DNA of 29,987 bases from Heterobasidion occidentale (GCA_039111635.1 JBCAQO010000109.1:1-29987); one strand, 5' to 3'; counted from the stretch's first letter, positions 1 to 10,085 are shown. Translations and numbers: made by a program. The notes: generated by a model from the letters alone, not told the origin.

Positions 1-2325
1 AAGAGGCAGTTTGACAGTCATGGTGACCACAACATGGACATCCGACGGTCACCCTGTCGCAGACAACAGCACAAAGAGAATCTACATACAGTAAGGTGAT
101 AGAAGATAAATACATATTGATAGATACATGCACAGACTGCATCACTCCTCTCCTTGGTGGTGCAATACTGCTCGCATGCATGATTCCACAGTTTCTGGCC
201 TGGGCCAACTGCTACAATGTTACAAGCTTTGGGAGCCTCACAAAGACAGTCCAAATGAAAGCTGTTGCTAAGGATGAGAATCTGCAACTTCTCGTGAGAG
301 TCACAGATGAGGCCATGCAAGAAGAAAGCATCTCAAACAAGCTCACCGGTGAGCAAGAGGTTGACAGGCCAATAGACTTCCTGAGGGACAGTGTGATCTA
401 GCTCATATATGTGGGTGTTATTTGTGGCAGAAACCCTGTGAATGATGAGTTAAATATAACTGTCCACAGTGAGTCTCACTTACCAGGCACAAACTATGGA
501 GTTGGCAAAGTGCTCGCATAGTGCAGACTCAACATACAAGTGCATCATGACGTGGACTGTGTGCAGAATGCCAAGATAATAGGTTTGAATCCCATTGTAG
601 AGATATTAATTGGGGTAATACCAAGTGCCATATCCTGTGGACCAGGGTGCAAGTTGAATAGTTGATACAAGGTATGAATTAAGCAACTCACAAGGGCGCT
701 TTGCAGAGTATGACCAAATAGGAAGGGGCTTAAGGTTGTAGCCTATTATGTCCTCCCGAGCAGTGCAGATCCAGACATTTTCACATCAGAGGGTAATATG
801 CATAAAAAAACCTTACTGCACACAAATGAACACAATGTACCAACACCATGCTTAACACCATGCTTGAGAAAGAGATCAACCAGATCACAGGCCTTTTGAC
901 TATTTGTTGTATTCATTTCCCACACCACATTCCGGAAGGCTGCCCAACAGTTGGAAACAATGCCCTGATCTTCCATATTAAGAGCAGCTGTGCAGAAGCC
1001 TTGTATCTTCTGAGGCAAAAGAGAGGATGGTCTTTCAAGATGGGTAATAGGTGCCAAGATAGGGTTTCCTTTAGACGATGGATAAGGCAAAAAAATTGGA
1101 AAAGCAAGTCAATGGTAAGGTGTTCAGTGAGTTTTGGATGGTCGATAAGAAGACAAGAGAGGCTAGATAGCAGTATTGCTTTATTGTCGCTGCCTGCTAT
1201 AGCAATGTCGACAGATCTATGTGTCCGATAGGCATTTGTTTGGTACTATTTAGTGCTCTAAAGAAGCTCAACACCTCTAGCCAGCTTTAGCCCTACTGCC
1301 CATCCCAAAGTCCCAAAGTCTACAATATCTAGATGTCCTTAAGTCTCAAAGTCTATTGTCTAATAGTCCCAAAGTATATTGTCTACCGGTCTATTAGACC
1401 AGTCTCTCCCCGTTCAGGTGTTCCCTATAAGGTAGGCCACAAGCAAACACGACTATATCACATGATACCCGGGTGTCATATTTGGTAGAGGAAAGTGTTA
1501 CATTTGTAAGAAAAACACTATCTTCTCTCTCACCAAGAAGAAATTGAGAAATTAGGCATGGAGCAATTCTTTGTATCTATTTTATGTATATTTGCTCTGT
1601 GCTACTTTTTTAATTTTAGGCCCAGTCAAAGAGAAGATAGATTTTGAATCTTTCTCATAATGCTAAGGGTAAAAATAGAATAAGAACAATAAATTAAACA
1701 TAAGTAATGTAGTCAAGTGGAGCTTGTGGGGTCTAACATGGAAGCACCCGTAGCTAATGGGTTAACTAGCTGTGTTGGTCTGTATCGCTACCTCCAATCT
1801 TGGCTTGGTTTAATCCTTTGCCATGACACTTTTGTTCTAACCTCCACTAATTGTTTCTTCAAGACCACTCATGGCCAGTGCTCTATTTATTTTGTATAAG
1901 CACACAATACATGCTAGCAGCTCTAGCCCTCCAAGTTCCAATATCTAAGTAAGCTCTGAGTCTACCAAGATTGTGTGACAGTATAAATGAGCTCATTTTT
2001 GTCTAAAGACCACTCATTAGGCATGTAGTTTCTATCATAGCATATCAACCACTCATTAAACATGCATCAACACCAAGTATTATGCACTTTCAGTTGCTCT
2101 TATTCTCTTGGTTGACTTATTATTGACAAGTACTACTTAGCAATGTTTGGTTACTTAATTGTCACTTAATGTCATGGTAAAAGTAATGCCACATAATGTA
2201 GTTGTGTTTGCTTGCGGCCTATCTTATATATCGCTAGGCCAACAGAATTGAACTTTATCTTTTTGTCACCCTTTTCTCCATTGTGTCTTGAGATCAACCT
2301 CATATAGATTCCAACAGGTTACAGG
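1..2325. other. Unassigned left flank, no recognisable gene
   Basis: I see no convincing coding region here. Open frames on either strand are about 60-130 codons, overlap one another and carry no motif I recognise. AT-rich, LTR-like traits (a TATAAA at about 1983, a TATATA near 2227) occur, but I could not find a TG...CA pair with a target duplication to define an element. The stretch is most likely old, decayed repeat sequence. Confidence 0.5.
1303..1386. repeat. Short imperfect tandem repeat (CCCAAAGTCTA / TTGTCTA units)
   Basis: The words CCCAAAGT and TCAAAGTCTATTGTCTA recur about four times in 85 bp with small changes between units. It is a short degenerate minisatellite and no function is evident. 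Confidence 0.5.
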
Positions 2326-2329
2326 CCAC

Positions 2330-2720
2330 ATGTAGTTTGTGCTGCTTCTCTTTTACTCTCTGACTATGTGCTCTTCTTTAGAATCCCCTTACATCACTAG
2401 TCTCTTTACTCTCTTATGTTGGACCCCCTCCACTACCCTTCTCCTTCTTATTCTCATTTTCCCACTCTTCATTTTCACAGCTCTCATTCCTTTATGTCCC
2501 TTGTCTCTCTACCAGTCCATCTGCCAGCTACCTCTGCCTTTTTGCCTTCTCATTCTTCCACTTTGCCTTCAAATTTTAATATATCCCCTACTCCACTTCT
2601 CTGCATCCCGCTCAACTCTTTGTCACTCAGTTGCAGTCTTCTGTCTCCTCTATTACACCTTCCATTGTCCACAACTTCTTTTCGGCTGTGACTGTCATCC
2701 ATCCGATCCCTCATCAGGAA
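2330..2720 (+). other. Pyrimidine-rich strand (about 390 bp)
   Basis: For roughly 390 bases the plus strand is dominated by C and T in blocks such as CTTCTCCTTCTTATTCTC, with purines sparse; the minus strand is correspondingly purine-rich. The bias leaves long open frames full of Leu, Ser and Pro on the plus strand and Lys, Arg and Glu on the minus. I treat those frames as by-products of composition. Such strips occur near fungal promoters and in retroelement leaders, but nothing here ties it to a gene. Confidence 0.5.
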
Positions 2721-2826
2721 AAAGCTCCATATCAAATTAACCATAGTTAAGCATAGATCCAGCTAGATTGTTGTCAATCATTATTCAGGATTTTCAGCTT
2801 ACCCCCCTTCTAATTCTGAGATTATA

Positions 2827-2842
2827 AGCTCTAATTAGAGCT
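2827..2842. repeat. 16-bp perfect palindrome AGCTCTAATTAGAGCT
   Basis: The sequence equals its own reverse complement over 16 bases. It lies at the distal side of the SINE-like unit described next and may mark that unit's tail, or be chance in AT-rich DNA. Confidence 0.45.
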
Positions 2843-2977
2843 AATTTATTATAGATTTTTGGAAAAATAGCAACCATCCGAGTCTCATGATCTCTCGACC
2901 TATTACTACAACTTCAATCATAGAGTGTCTACAAAGCTCGCTAATCAGACTAAAGTCACACATTATAATGAATTTAT

Positions 2978-3055
2978 CCATCACCAGAGTTGAACCAATA
3001 ATCTCATGCCTATACACCCTAGACCAATGCTCTAAACCACTGAGCCATAAGGCCC
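2978..3055 (-). repeat. tRNA-derived SINE-like head (Pol III A and B boxes)
   Basis: Read on the minus strand from 3055, the segment resembles the 5' part of a tRNA. It has an A box TGGCTCAGTGG (3048-3038) fitting the Pol III consensus, and a B box GGTTCAACTCT (2996-2986), 40 nt apart. The acceptor ends do not pair (GGGCCTT against TGATGGA) and the anticodon stem is broken, so this is not a functional tRNA gene. Minus-strand sequence continues from about 2977 to about 2845 without tRNA features, as a SINE body would. Alternatives are a decayed tRNA pseudogene. No target duplication was identified. Confidence 0.55.
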
Positions 3056-3403
3056 AGTGAGAACTGCGGCTAGCATAATCTAGAGATGACGAGCACGATC
3101 TATCTTACAATCGGCTCACCTATTACCACCTAGCCATTGTTCAAATTTCTGCTAAATTATGAGCAACACAATGTTTCATACCAACAAGGCACCTTCACCC
3201 TCAATTCACTCATCCAGTCCCAAGTTCTCTCAGTTGTGTAATGACTGCAGCTGTTTCTTGTGAGGCTGACTGCCTGACCACATGACACAATCAATATGGT
3301 GCATCACATCAATGTCATCCAATACTTGTTGCAGCTCCTTTGCCAATAGGTCCTGGTAAGTCACATATTTTCCTTCTATTATATGAACTCACCAGTTCCC
3401 AGC
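3056..3403. other. Unassigned spacer
   Basis: No gene or repeat is recognised. A possible intron (GTAAGT at about 3355 to CACCAG near 3394) would join upstream plus-strand sequence to the zinc-finger-like exon at 3404, so this stretch may hold the remains of an upstream exon or promoter. Confidence 0.35.
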
Positions 3404-3532
3404 ATGCCCCGAGCCCCCAACGGCTGGTACTACTGCAATTGTCTTGTGCAGTATAATAATAGCTGGCAAGAATGCAGCCGGTGCACTTATACATGACATG
3501 CTCTGTATTGACGCGCCGCTCATGTGGCATTC
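3404..3532 (+). pseudogene. Decayed Cys-rich exon, possibly the N-terminus of a large transposase
   Basis: The frame opens at an ATG (3404), starts MPRAPNGWYYCNC and goes on through a second Cys pair (ECSRC) and a His-rich tail. The pattern recalls the Cys/His-rich start of long transposase-like proteins that are multicopy in basidiomycetes, such as KDZ-type elements, but I cannot prove the family. Two in-frame TGA codons interrupt it, each explained by one C-to-T change from CGA, which fits decay of methylated CpG. Downstream (3736-3887) a further open stretch rich in Pro, Thr and Gly may be a later exon; it ends where the chromovirus LTR begins, so the retroelement may have landed in this gene. 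Confidence 0.3.
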
Positions 3533-3887
3533 TTGTTATCCTTTACAGACTTTCTTGCAAGCCTCTCCTTAGATACATAGCCTGCATATAATCCCACACA
3601 GATCTCACAAACAAGGACATGGAGCCATGCATTAGTGGGTACAATATATGCACAGGTACCAATTCTGTAGACATCTCTGCTGTTTTTTCAGCATAACTGA
3701 CAATTTCTCATGCTAGACCTCCATAGCAGCCTACTATGCTGACACTCCGCAATTTTGTTGCCAACCAAGGTGCACGTCCCACTGCTGCCCCCTTTGATGA
3801 GCCCACTATCCCCTTAGAGGGCTTGGTCACCACTGGGCCCACAATTGGTTCAGTGCCTCCCACTGGCCTTGTACCTGAGGCCAGCAC
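3533..3887. other. Flank of the chromovirus insertion; possible later exon
   Basis: The plus strand has a possible acceptor (CATGCTAG near 3716) followed by an open frame rich in Pro, Thr and Gly up to the LTR boundary at 3888. No domain is recognised. Confidence 0.3.
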
Positions 3888-4186
3888 TGTTATGAACTGC
3901 TTGTTTAATAACTCAAGAGTATCAGATTCTTCTCTAAGTTGCACACTGGACAGAGTGATAATAGAAGCCTCAACTATATTAGAGGAATAATATAGGAGTA
4001 TATAGTGGAGATCTCTGTATGTGAAGATACAGGAGTAACAAAGAGAATAAACTAAAGACCCTCGGCCTATTCTGTGGGCCTTATATACTACATAGGGTAT
4101 AGGGTAAATGTCCATGCTTCCTGAAGCTATCCCTTTACAAGCCCTATGGCCACTGCCTCTCTCTGTCAGTGCCTACTCTTGTACTT
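3888..4186 (-). repeat. Chromovirus 3' LTR, distal part (interrupted)
   Basis: On the plus strand it begins TGTTATGAACTGCTTG, as the 5' LTR copy does at 21678, and follows that copy through the shared GGGCCTTATATAC and AAGCTATCCCTTTA blocks. It stops at GTACTT (4181-4186), which is duplicated at 9814-9819 on the far side of the TIR element. Confidence 0.85.
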
Positions 4187-4383
4187 TATGGCAACAGGGA
4201 GTGGACAGCTTATTTTGCAATCGGATGCTGCGCTTTGACATAAGTGGCATGGCATACAGCCCCAGAAACTCCTCCTCTGAGTTTTTATGGTTGAAATCTC
4301 AACTTTAGCATTAGTAAATATACCGGCTAGGTCTGAAATTCTACTAGTGAGGCATGGAATAAGTATTAGCAAAAGATGAAATA
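4187..4383 (+). repeat. Left terminal inverted repeat (197 bp)
   Basis: It pairs with 9617-9813 in reverse complement over its full length with no gaps and about 12 substitutions (about 94% identity by eye). Similarity drops sharply past 4383. Confidence 0.9.
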
Positions 4384-4506
4384 GAAATACTAGCGGTGAC
4401 CGGTGAGCCTGAGCAAACAGCCAGAGTGATATTGAATCCGAGCTATTCTCACACCTACCTGCGATCAACCGCAACATCTGCTGCTCATTTATTTGAGCTC
4501 CTAGCT

Positions 4507-6302
4507 ATGGGTTCTAAGATGCCTAACCAGTACAAGCCCCTACGTACGTTGAGCTAGTATGTCATACGTGTGTATTTGACAAACTTTGCGCTTTGCTTCA
4601 GCTCCAGAGGATGATTTAGAACCTTGGATCAAGCTCTACTATCACCTTGGCCTAATGGATGCACAGGTCGCCAACTTGACGCTGGAGAACTTTGATCGTG
4701 ATGTATATGGACTAGGGTGAGTAGATTTCAACTTACTAGGTTCTCGTAGGCAGCTTGATAAACTAAACATATTGGTCGGTCCTTAAGAACGAAGTCAGTT
4801 TGGCGGTTGCGCAAGAAGTGGGGCCTTAAAAGCACTCGGCAGCAGGCACACACTGTTGAAACTATTGCCGCCCATGTCACCGAAATCAAGCATCATTTCC
4901 CTAATTGTGGTGCTGACTCTATCACAAAGGCCCTCCAAATCGAGAGCAACATCTGTATGCCTCGGTAAGAGTTTTTAGCTTCTCGAGCCTCTGTGAAGGG
5001 TCATAAATTTGTTTAGAGCTCTAGTAGCACAGTATCTCACCCTCACTGGGCCCGAAGCCGTCAACAAACACCAGCACTAGAAATTCAAGTGTCGCACTTT
5101 CTGGGCGGCGGGTCTGAACTCTATATGGGCCATGGATCAGCACGATAAGTAGAAGTGGTTTGGTTTATTTTTACACTGCTGCGTTGATCCTTATTACAGC
5201 TTCATCCATTGGATGAAGATCTGGTGGACTAACTGAAATCCAAGGCTGATTGCAGGATTCTACATTGAAGCTGCATACCATGAGAAGGGCACATTCTTGA
5301 TTCGCTATGATACATCTACAGGACTAACTATTGGATCTAAGCACCCCCCTCATTACACAAAGCGACCCTGGATCTGAAAATTTTGGTGTCGCCAATGCCC
5401 ATGCCTCTACATGCCACCTGCTAGACCTGTCACTTGCTGAGACACTGCAGCATCAATAGATGCGGAAACACCAGAATATCAAGCCTGAGGCTCACTGGTC
5501 TATCATGCAATCTGACTAGGCACCTGGATTTGAGAATCTCCTTGAGACCAGGGTGCAGAATATTGGTAATCCATTGGAAGTGTAGGTTCTTTATTTTCAT
5601 TGTCGTATCCATTTTATTTGTCCTTTTTAGTCTCCTGTTTTATTGGTGCACAATTCCTTGGCTTCAGAGTGAACTCAACACCTGGGTCTATCAGTGCAAT
5701 ATGACCGCTCATTGTGCAAACAGGCATAAGATCTTGCCCCATGGGATTCCTGAGCTGATCTGCCAGAATCCGCATTGGTATGATTCCATTGATTTCAAGG
5801 TGTGTTCTCTATATTCCTTCGTAGATACAGATTGATTGACAGACGCCCTGCATAGGTCGTGATTTCAGATGCTCTCCTAGACAAGCTGCAACAGAGATGG
5901 GCTCCACCAGCTCATGAGGTCTTCAAACTCATTCCCGACGAGTTTGTTGATCGTGTTCAGCCGTTATATCTCGACCTTGGCAAACCTCAAGTCTCCTTTG
6001 ATTCGTTCTGGAATATATACTGCTATCTTATCCAACTCCTCTACAACTAGCCGCAAGATCTTGCGTTTTAAGATGTGCTAGACCAACATTCTGGTGCTAG
6101 TAGTCAGCATGATTAGAAGGAAATTCCTCTCATTCCCGGACTGCAGGACCTCCACCTTGGCAGCCATAATACTGAGACGAGCACGGAAAACCGAGGCTTC
6201 CACGATAGTGTAGGACAGGAGTCAGAAGTATTGTATGCTGACTTCTCGGATACAGGTTCTGAGGTGGGGGCATCTGATGACGCTGCTACGGACTTATTTT
6301 AG
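4507..6302 (+). pseudogene. Integrase-core (DDE) transposase-like gene of the TIR element, decayed
   Basis: It probably starts at ATG 4507 (MGSKMPNQYKP), followed by an intron to about 4601 and PEDDLEPWIKLYYHLGL. A helix-turn-helix-like N-terminus (RLRKKWGLKSTRQQ, from about 4797) precedes the catalytic core. The three acidic positions are visible: D in WAMDQHDK (codon 5135), D in TQSDPGSEN (codon 5364) and E in KPEAHW (codon 5487). Conserved C-terminal blocks follow: IPWLQSELNTWV, HKILPHGIPELI (about 5660-5770), and after an intron at about 5801-5856, QQRWAPPAHEVFKLIPDEF. An acidic tail with YADFSD ends at TAG 6300-6302. This order matches a multicopy basidiomycete integrase catalytic-domain family that I recognise. 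In-frame stops (for example 5150, near 5458 and 5518) and frame changes show it is dead. It would supply strand transfer for the element. Confidence 0.8.
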
Positions 6303-6843
6303 TCTACCTTCATTTGATTACATACCATTGCAATGACAGGTTTTAAAGTGTGCCTAGTCGGGTGTTGAATCCCACAGTAAGCAATGTACGCTGTCGGACA
6401 GTGCTCTTTTTAATAAAACATCTAATCATCCATCCATTATTTGATACCAAGAGCGATACCTGCCCCTCCTTAGAATCTTCCTGACTCCTACAATCCTCTA
6501 ATATTCTAATCTCACCCCTGTTTTGAACCTCACACTCATTCCATTCCTCAAACTTCTTATGAACGATTCCAGTCTTGCAGCGTCTTTTACGCCCAAAATC
6601 CCATAGCAGAAGTGTCACGGAAGAGAGTCATGTGGGCATATGCTATCATCCGATACAATGTGTATCATACAAGACAAGATGAGCGGTAAAGATTGAGAAC
6701 TTTGTCCTGAATGTTATGCATATTACCAGCACAAATCCTCAACTGTCTCTCGAAGCTCTAGTGTGTTTTTTTCCTTGAATCCTTATTGAAAAGTCTTCAT
6801 TTTTTGCTCTTGCTGCTTTCAAGGTCAAGCTTCATCAAGTTCA
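6303..6843. other. Spacer between the two genes of the TIR element
   Basis: No domain is recognised on either strand. An open minus-strand frame of 91 codons (6343-6618) rich in Arg and Lys has no recognisable motif. The stretch probably holds the integrase 3' end and the promoter of the kinase-like gene; the TTGTCC and TTTTTTCC stretches near 6703 and 6768 are not diagnostic. Confidence 0.4.
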
Positions 6844-9279
6844 ATGTCTCCGACAGTCCATCTGAAGCCGCCAAATCACGCACAGATTAGAAAACACGTT
6901 GCGGCTGCCCAACACGGAGGTATGTAGACATATTCTCACTCATTGTTTATTGACTAGATTACAAACATCAGAACGCACTGCTCCTGTTCAACATATAGGC
7001 GCGGGAGTAGCGCAAATCACATCTCGTGAGAGAATGCCGCCTCCACCAATCCTACCACCAAAGCACACATTAAAGGTCCCTCGAGTGCATTTTCCTGGCG
7101 GCCCCCCTGGTGCCACATCAGGAGGTACAAGCACTGCACCAATCATCCCTCCGTCGCTTCATATCATGACATAAGCAAATCTGGGCTACCAAGCTGCCCA
7201 TGCGTTGTTCAACGTTATGCAGCAGCACTTGAGGGAATATGCTCGTACTGGAGCAAAGGGTGAGGGTGTCACTATGATGGCAACCTTGATGACTAGGGTG
7301 TCGGGTTGGCGACAAGGCATTCCCATTGGTGTACGTTATCTATTATGCTCGAAGTTTGATTACTCACAGCAGCTTCATGCATTGCAGCATGTCTTCAGCT
7401 CTATAGGAGAGGTTCCAGCTCGCATCGGAGGGCGTGACTTGAAAATGTCATGTACAACACTCTGTATCCAGAGTTCATCACTTGGTCGAAGGATTACCAG
7501 GTACCTGTCAACTCTTTCATCCTTCAAAATATGAATTGGGTTGAGCTTGGTGTGCTTGATCCAGAGTCTGACACTATATCGTTGGAGTTCTACAAACCCA
7601 ATGCACGCAAGAAGGGCAATCCCGTTGAATTCAAGGCTTCAACAATCAGTCTCATGCTTGAACTCCCCCCTGCTATATATTCCGCGATCACTGCTCATAT
7701 TGATGATGCCCTCAAACAAGAAGAGCTCATAAAAGGCAAAGAAGGAGCAGTAAGTGAAGCCGTTTCATAGGACTGAGGGGTGTTGATCTAATATCCTTTG
7801 TAGTCACGACAAATGTCGCACATCCAGGCATCATTCACAGCACCAGTCAAAATAGACAAAGGAAAGGGGAAGAAGCAAGCACAGGTAAGTGCTCAACATA
7901 CCACCTGTTCAAATTCATGATCACATACCGCCAATCTGTACATGGCGTGTGAATGCACTGCCATGTACTGGTATGTGATCATGCTCCTAGTGTTCTTCTA
8001 TGTTTACAATCACTTTGACAGCCCAGTATGCCTTCCAAATCAGCATCGGCATCTGAAGAGGACAAGCACCTTTCAACGCGGATCAAGCTCAATCAACGTC
8101 AAGATCCCTTGTTCTCTCTGTCTCAGGTCGACGATGCAGACCTGTCGATGTCTGGTGATGCTACCTATGAGGATGGTGTTCATTGTGCACTTCGAGGACA
8201 ACAGGCTCCTAAAGAGTGTTCTGTTCAAGCCTTGCGTAAGTCCATTCCACCAAATGTGATACCTCTTGGTTGCCAGTGCTTATATATGACTTCAGGTGAT
8301 GTTTGTCCAATCAATGTGGTCATTTATATCTGCCCAAAGAAGTCCTTTCAATGCCTAGTCAAACAACTCCAAGATCACAAAACTTCAGACTCCGGATTCA
8401 CAGCATGGATGCAAGAGGTCGTTCCGTTGTAGGCGACTCTCTTCTATTCTCCAATGTCGTCATCACAATGTGGGTCATTCAAGATAATGTGCAGATGTCT
8501 GATCAATCCCCCGCTGTTCAAGCACTTCGGACAGCTGCAGACTTGCATTGCCGTTAAGCAAGCCTATTACCGCAATCTGGACACTAATTCTATTCATATA
8601 CATAGCGTGAACACCCAGATTCAACACCTCATTCTTGAAACCCTCTGTATCCAGTGGGCTGCACCCTCCTTTCGATTGTATATGAATTCATTGACCATGA
8701 GCTCGAGGCGCGCAGAAATCCAAATATCCCCTTCACGATCCCTTTGTTCTGATTTGTCAAGGTCACGCTCACCATTTCAAACTCGGAGCAGGGCAAACAC
8801 TAGGATGCATTTCTTTTAGAAGAACTCCTAGACGATTCGTTAGATGGAAAATGGAGAAAGTACATAAACAATAACTTGGTGATACCCACCCAGCATGACG
8901 ACAGTGATGATCAGCTGCGTGGTGCCTTCTTAGCATTCTGCCAACATGTGCAGTACTGGAAGACTTCAAAAGCGGCATTCGTAACGGGTTTCCAAGGTGC
9001 GCGCTAATTAATCAAAGCCTGCTTATCATCGACTCATCTTGATTTGCACTATTCTTCTTACAGGAGGCAAAGGCCTATTATTGGACCCTCAAATAATCAC
9101 ACATCCGTTCGTCTATTCATTTGTTAACGCATTGTGCTACTGAAGCTGATATCTCACCTTCACGAAGGGATTTGGGCAGGGTCTTCAGCAACGGCAATCT
9201 CAACAATACACACATCAACTTTGAGAAGGACCACATCTGCAATGCCTTCTGTGCCTTTTTTGGAGTTCCAACAACTTAG
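6844..9279 (+). pseudogene. Alpha-type protein kinase (eEF2K/TRPM-kinase-like) gene of the TIR element, decayed
   Basis: It probably starts at ATG 6844 (MSPTVHLKPPNHAQ), with a short intron at 6920-6957. An N-terminal region of unknown role follows, made of several exons (7450-7750, 7800-7892, 8022-8236) rich in Pro, Ser and Lys. The C-terminal third shows alpha-kinase hallmarks in order: LLEELL, then KWRKYINNN (about 8849-8875), the block FCQHVQYWKTSKAAFVTGFQGG (first 20 residues about 8938-8996; intron 8997-9063), LLLDPQIITHP, SNGNL, and the zinc ligands HICNAFC (9232-9252). The position that is Asp in the DxQG motif of active members is Gly here. There are in-frame stops (near 7171 and 9148) and frame changes near 7448 and 9150. 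Alpha-kinases phosphorylate Ser/Thr, often in alpha-helices. The role inside a transposon is unknown. Confidence 0.72.
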
Positions 9280-9616
9280 CATGACAATACGAAGAGGCAT
9301 CGTCATCTCCAATCCAATCTGGTGAGCAATTCGCCTTCCTTAGCTCCGAATCATGCACTCTTGACTATAATAACTTAGCATCGAAGTGCTGAAGGTTCCG
9401 GATCTTGACCAATGGACCTTGCTTCAATTTCGGGTCTAGCATGATTATGATCAACGGTAGGAGACCATGTTCATCATATGATACCTCATATATGTTATGA
9501 CCACTACTAATTTGTTTAACTTCTAATATAATGTCCATTTCTTCGTGTAAATATGAGTAATCTATAGATAACAGAGGCTTGATATTACTCGGGTGGATTG
9601 CTTACCCCGTCCCTGG
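9280..9616. other. 3' non-coding part of the TIR element
   Basis: Possible last residues of the kinase-like gene continue with breaks to about 9460; beyond that the sequence is AT-rich with no frame or motif up to the right inverted repeat. Confidence 0.45.
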
Positions 9617-9813
9617 TATTTCATCTTTCGCTAATACTTATTCCATATCTCACTAGTAGAATTTCAGACCTAGCCGGTACATTTACTGATGCTTAAGTTG
9701 AGATTTCAACCATAAAAACTCAGAGGAGGAGTTTCTGGGGTCGTATGCTATGCCGCTTATGTCAAAGTGCGGCATCCGATTGCAAAATAAGCTGTCCACT
9801 CCCTGTTGCCATA
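9617..9813 (-). repeat. Right terminal inverted repeat (197 bp)
   Basis: It is the reverse complement of 4187-4383, ending CCCTGTTGCCATA directly before the second copy of the target duplication GTACTT (9814-9819). Confidence 0.9.
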
Positions 9814-10082
9814 GTACTTCTCCATTTGCACCTTTCCAACCAGGTTGCAAGAAAGTGCTTACCCATGTAGCCCTAAGGCCATGGCATGTGAATGCCTATG
9901 TTTCTGTGCCTGTGACCTCTTTTGTAGCTCCTCTTCCAATGCTGAATGATCCATTGGAGGGTCGGCTTCTAAGGACATGCTGAATACCTTAATGTATGCT
10001 CCATGATGGAGCTGCCTAGTATCTGTTGGACTTATTATCGGAACAGACTGGCCAAATGGCCCCAATAGGTCAAGTTGTAACA
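9814..10082 (-). repeat. Chromovirus 3' LTR, proximal part (interrupted)
   Basis: It continues the 3' LTR beyond the TIR element: CACCTTTCCAACCAGGTTG and AATAGGTCAAG match the 5' LTR copy at about 22012-22031 and 22241-22251. On the minus strand the LTR begins TGTTACAACTTGACC at 10082, against TGTTATGACTTGACC in the 5' copy. Joined to 3888-4186 the LTR would be about 562 bp, against 582 bp for the 5' copy. Confidence 0.85.
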
Positions 10083-10085
10083 ATA

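Larger units (their letters stand above)
4187..9813 (+). mobile_element. TIR DNA element carrying an integrase-fold gene and an alpha-kinase gene
   Basis: The element is 5,627 bp long. Both ends start TATGGCAACAGGGAGTGGAC when read inward, and the inverted repeat runs 197 bp with about 12 mismatches by eye. Flanks carry a 6-bp duplication, GTACTT (4181-4186 and 9814-9819). Removing the element and one GTACTT gives a site that aligns without gaps over 27 bases to the uninterrupted 5' LTR copy near 21994-22020, which fixes the boundaries. Inside, on the plus strand, lie an integrase-core pseudogene (4507-6302) and an alpha-type kinase pseudogene (6844-9279), both split by short introns. I cannot place it in a named superfamily; the catalytic protein has a retroviral-type or Ginger-type integrase fold. 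Another parse gives TGGCAAC ends with a TA duplication, but the alignment to the empty site argues against it. Confidence 0.85.

Noticed and set aside
96..401. 101-codon plus-strand open frame near the left end
   Set aside because: No recognisable motif, and an equally long frame lies opposite on the minus strand; consistent with chance.
746..1231. Overlapping 114- and 127-codon frames on opposite strands
   Set aside because: Mutually overlapping, no domain, no splice or start context that favours either.
2339..2744. 133-codon Leu/Ser/Pro-rich frame that looks like a membrane protein
   Set aside because: It is the translation of a pyrimidine-rich strand; hydrophobic content is a by-product of composition.
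2978..3055. Functional tRNA gene
   Set aside because: Acceptor and anticodon stems do not pair although the A and B boxes are present.
6343..6618. 91-codon minus-strand frame inside the TIR element as a third gene
   Set aside because: No motif, no supporting splice structure; lies in the spacer between the two recognised genes.
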